DNA of 41,766 nucleotides, taken from positions 1-41,766 of the forward strand of contig JAFQBF010000041.1 of assembly GCA_017416735.1 (NCBI GenBank), read 5' to 3'. A model generated the notes under the pieces. The model was not told where the DNA came from and ran no database searches. It saw only the letters and a list, made by a program, of their open reading frames with translations. Position 1 is the stretch's first letter. Each line of letters begins with the position of its first letter. A program made the translations under genes and the position numbers. This document shows, in pieces, positions 40,826 through 41,766 of the stretch. Source of the DNA: Bacteroidaceae bacterium (lineage in GTDB: Bacteria; Bacteroidota; Bacteroidia; Bacteroidales; Bacteroidaceae).

Positions 40826-40833
40826 CAAAGGTA
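40826..40833 (-). promoter_or_regulatory. -7 box (TACCTTTG) of the outer-membrane pseudogene
   Basis: TACCTTTG on the minus strand is an exact TAnnTTTG match, 32 bases before the pseudogene ATG at 40794. Confidence 0.55.
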
Positions 40834-40841
40834 GGGGCTTT

Positions 40842-41246
40842 CTATCGGATAACCATAAAAACAGCCTTAGCAGCAGCATTAGATAAATCATTAATAAACA
40901 GTCGTTTACAAAACACACACCTTAACAGTGCATTCAAAAGAAAATCGCTGCTGCCTGATACCACAAATCGTAGTGAGGGATTTTCATCGACCAACACTTG
41001 AATGGCCGAAAATACCTCCGGAACTAGTTGGGCTTCATCAATAATGGCTCCTTTAGTATATTGTCGAAGAAAACTTTTCAGCATCTTGTTTCATCAGCCT
41101 TTGTGTATTCTGACGTTCCAAATTAATATATTCGTAATCGGGGAAAGCCATCTTGCATTACGTGGTCTTTCCTGATTGACGAGACCCTGTAACTGATATG
41201 ACTGACCAATCAGTGCTCAATCTTGGTAGAGTTTACATACTATCAT
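40842..41246 (-). pseudogene. AAA_14/DUF4143-type ATPase, broken
   Basis: The minus strand encodes pieces of a P-loop ATPase in different frames: MIVCKLYQD then a stop; ISVTGSRQSGKTT (Walker A) then an in-frame TAA; CKMAFPDYEYINLERQNTQR; and, after one extra T in a T-run, KGAIIDEAQLVPEVFSAIQV (Walker B) and FVVSGSSDFLL. The frame then drifts into unrelated sequence and ends at 40842, lacking the DUF4143 half. This needs at least two frameshifts and one nonsense change. Intact relatives are stand-alone ATPases of uncertain role. Confidence 0.8.
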
Positions 41247-41273
41247 ACAACCTTTTTCTTTTGGATAAAATGT

Positions 41274-41306
41274 GGACAAATCTAACATCTGATGTTAAAT
41301 TTGTCC
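41274..41306. repeat. 33-bp near-perfect palindrome with two opposed -7 boxes
   Basis: Arms 41274-41289 and 41291-41306 pair at 15 of 16 positions around one central T. Each arm carries a TAnnTTTG box: TAAATTTG on plus (41296-41303) and TAGATTTG on minus (41284-41277). The minus box lies 31 bases before the broken ATPase start. Confidence 0.85.
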
Positions 41307-41428
41307 ATAAATATACGCAATGAATTTCAATTAAACAAATAGTCTGAAAGCTAATCTTTCACCGCTTCCACAATATCCGCTCCTTCTTCTGCCCCGCTCT
41401 TCTTTCGGATAGATGTCTTGTGGACATA

Positions 41429-41766
41429 TTACAGTTTCACAATCATCAGTACCGGATTGTCATCCTCCACTAATTCTTGAGCGATAGTTTGAAGTTCGCC
41501 ATTCAGTTCACCATTTTCTAATGCTTCTATTAGCTCGAAGGCTTCTAACTTCACATAAAGGCAATTGTCTTCTCCGTGGCAATGAATCAAGGTGTGTGCA
41601 TCCAGTTTCATCGAAGGAGCATCTTGGTTCTTGAATATAGGCTGAAACGTTTTTCCTGTTTGATAATCGTACATCCATTCCTGCATGCTTTGAGCTGCTT
41701 TCCCTTTTATTTCTTTGTTCGTCCTACGGAAAAATCCGTATCGGTTGCTACTTCCTTCCAAGTTGA
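41429..41766 (-). CDS. 6-bladed beta-propeller protein, C-terminal part (runs off the window)
   Basis: The minus-strand frame is open to the window edge, so about 112 codons of a longer gene are seen; no real start lies in view (a TTG at 41761 is internal). The final LVEDDNPVLMIVKL resembles the end of the 6-bladed beta-propeller lipoprotein at 0.6-1.8 kb (SFTEDDNPCIIAYRINK), as does the preceding EALENGELNGEL stretch. It is probably a second, distantly related lipoprotein of that family. Confidence 0.65.
   Translation of the reverse strand, partial: NLEGSSNRYGFFRRTNKEIKGKAAQSMQEWMYDYQTGKTFQPIFKNQDAPSMKLDAHTLIHCHGEDNCLYVKLEAFELIEALENGELNGELQTIAQELVEDDNPVLMIVKL

Noticed and set aside
40801..41001. 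66-codon plus-strand frame over the pseudogene region
   Set aside because: It is antisense to the ATPase remnant and shows no motif.
41310..41428. Short minus-strand frame ending ADIVEAVKD-stop
   Set aside because: It looks faintly coding but has no start or recognisable family in the 120 bp available; it may be a remnant or 3' untranslated sequence.

Overview
This window looks like a chromosome segment of a gut Bacteroidaceae (Bacteroides or Phocaeicola type). The evidence is a complete starch-utilisation (sus) locus, SusC/SusD/SusE/SusF proteins, Bacteroidota lipoprotein signals, and -7 promoter boxes of the Bacteroides form TAnnTTTG with poor Shine-Dalgarno sites. The species cannot be fixed from sequence reading alone.

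Layout. 1-3.9 kb is housekeeping: tRNA-Asp (5' end cut off), tRNA-Glu, rpsT, a 6-bladed beta-propeller lipoprotein and gyrB. 4.1-21.9 kb is the starch locus: a CBM20-GH77 amylomaltase (malQ type) and an MFS sugar transporter, a terminator, a SusR-type membrane regulator on the minus strand, then divergent susA and the susB-susC-susD-susE-susF operon. Starch would be bound by SusC-F at the surface, imported, cut in the periplasm by SusA and SusB, carried over the inner membrane by the MFS protein and rearranged in the cytoplasm by the amylomaltase. No susG follows susF. The best outer-membrane amylase candidate, a BACON/CBM48/GH13 lipoprotein, lies at 35.8-38.3 kb. A second TPR-TM-HTH regulator converges on it.

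Between susF and that amylase sits a 13.8-kb block (21,921-35,734) that looks like a mobile unit. Its outer genes are a VapE-type P-loop ATPase (minus strand) and an HU-winged-helix protein (plus strand). The two genes point outward, and both end in the same sequence, giving a 22-bp terminal inverted repeat with 19 of 22 identities. Just upstream of vapE lie a 22-bp tandem repeat and four palindromes spaced exactly 23 bp apart, resembling replication iterons. The centre of the block holds one tightly packed operon: hsdM, a YhcG/DUF1016 nuclease, hsdS, an unknown protein with two C-terminal membrane segments, a PIN-GNAT-PUA-like protein, an ASCH protein and hsdR. I read this as a type I restriction-modification system with an embedded, probably RNA-directed, accessory module. 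The middle of this operon is visibly more AT-rich than the sus genes.

The three starch promoters (malQ, susA, susB) share the motif TTATATTTT at exactly 43 bp upstream of the -7 box, lack a good -33 TTTG, and carry a second copy farther upstream. This is a candidate SusR operator.

The right end (40.3-41.8 kb) is a gene graveyard: an outer-membrane beta-barrel pseudogene with its middle deleted, a broken AAA_14-type ATPase, a 33-bp palindrome holding two opposed -7 boxes, and the C-terminus of a second 6-bladed beta-propeller protein running off the window.
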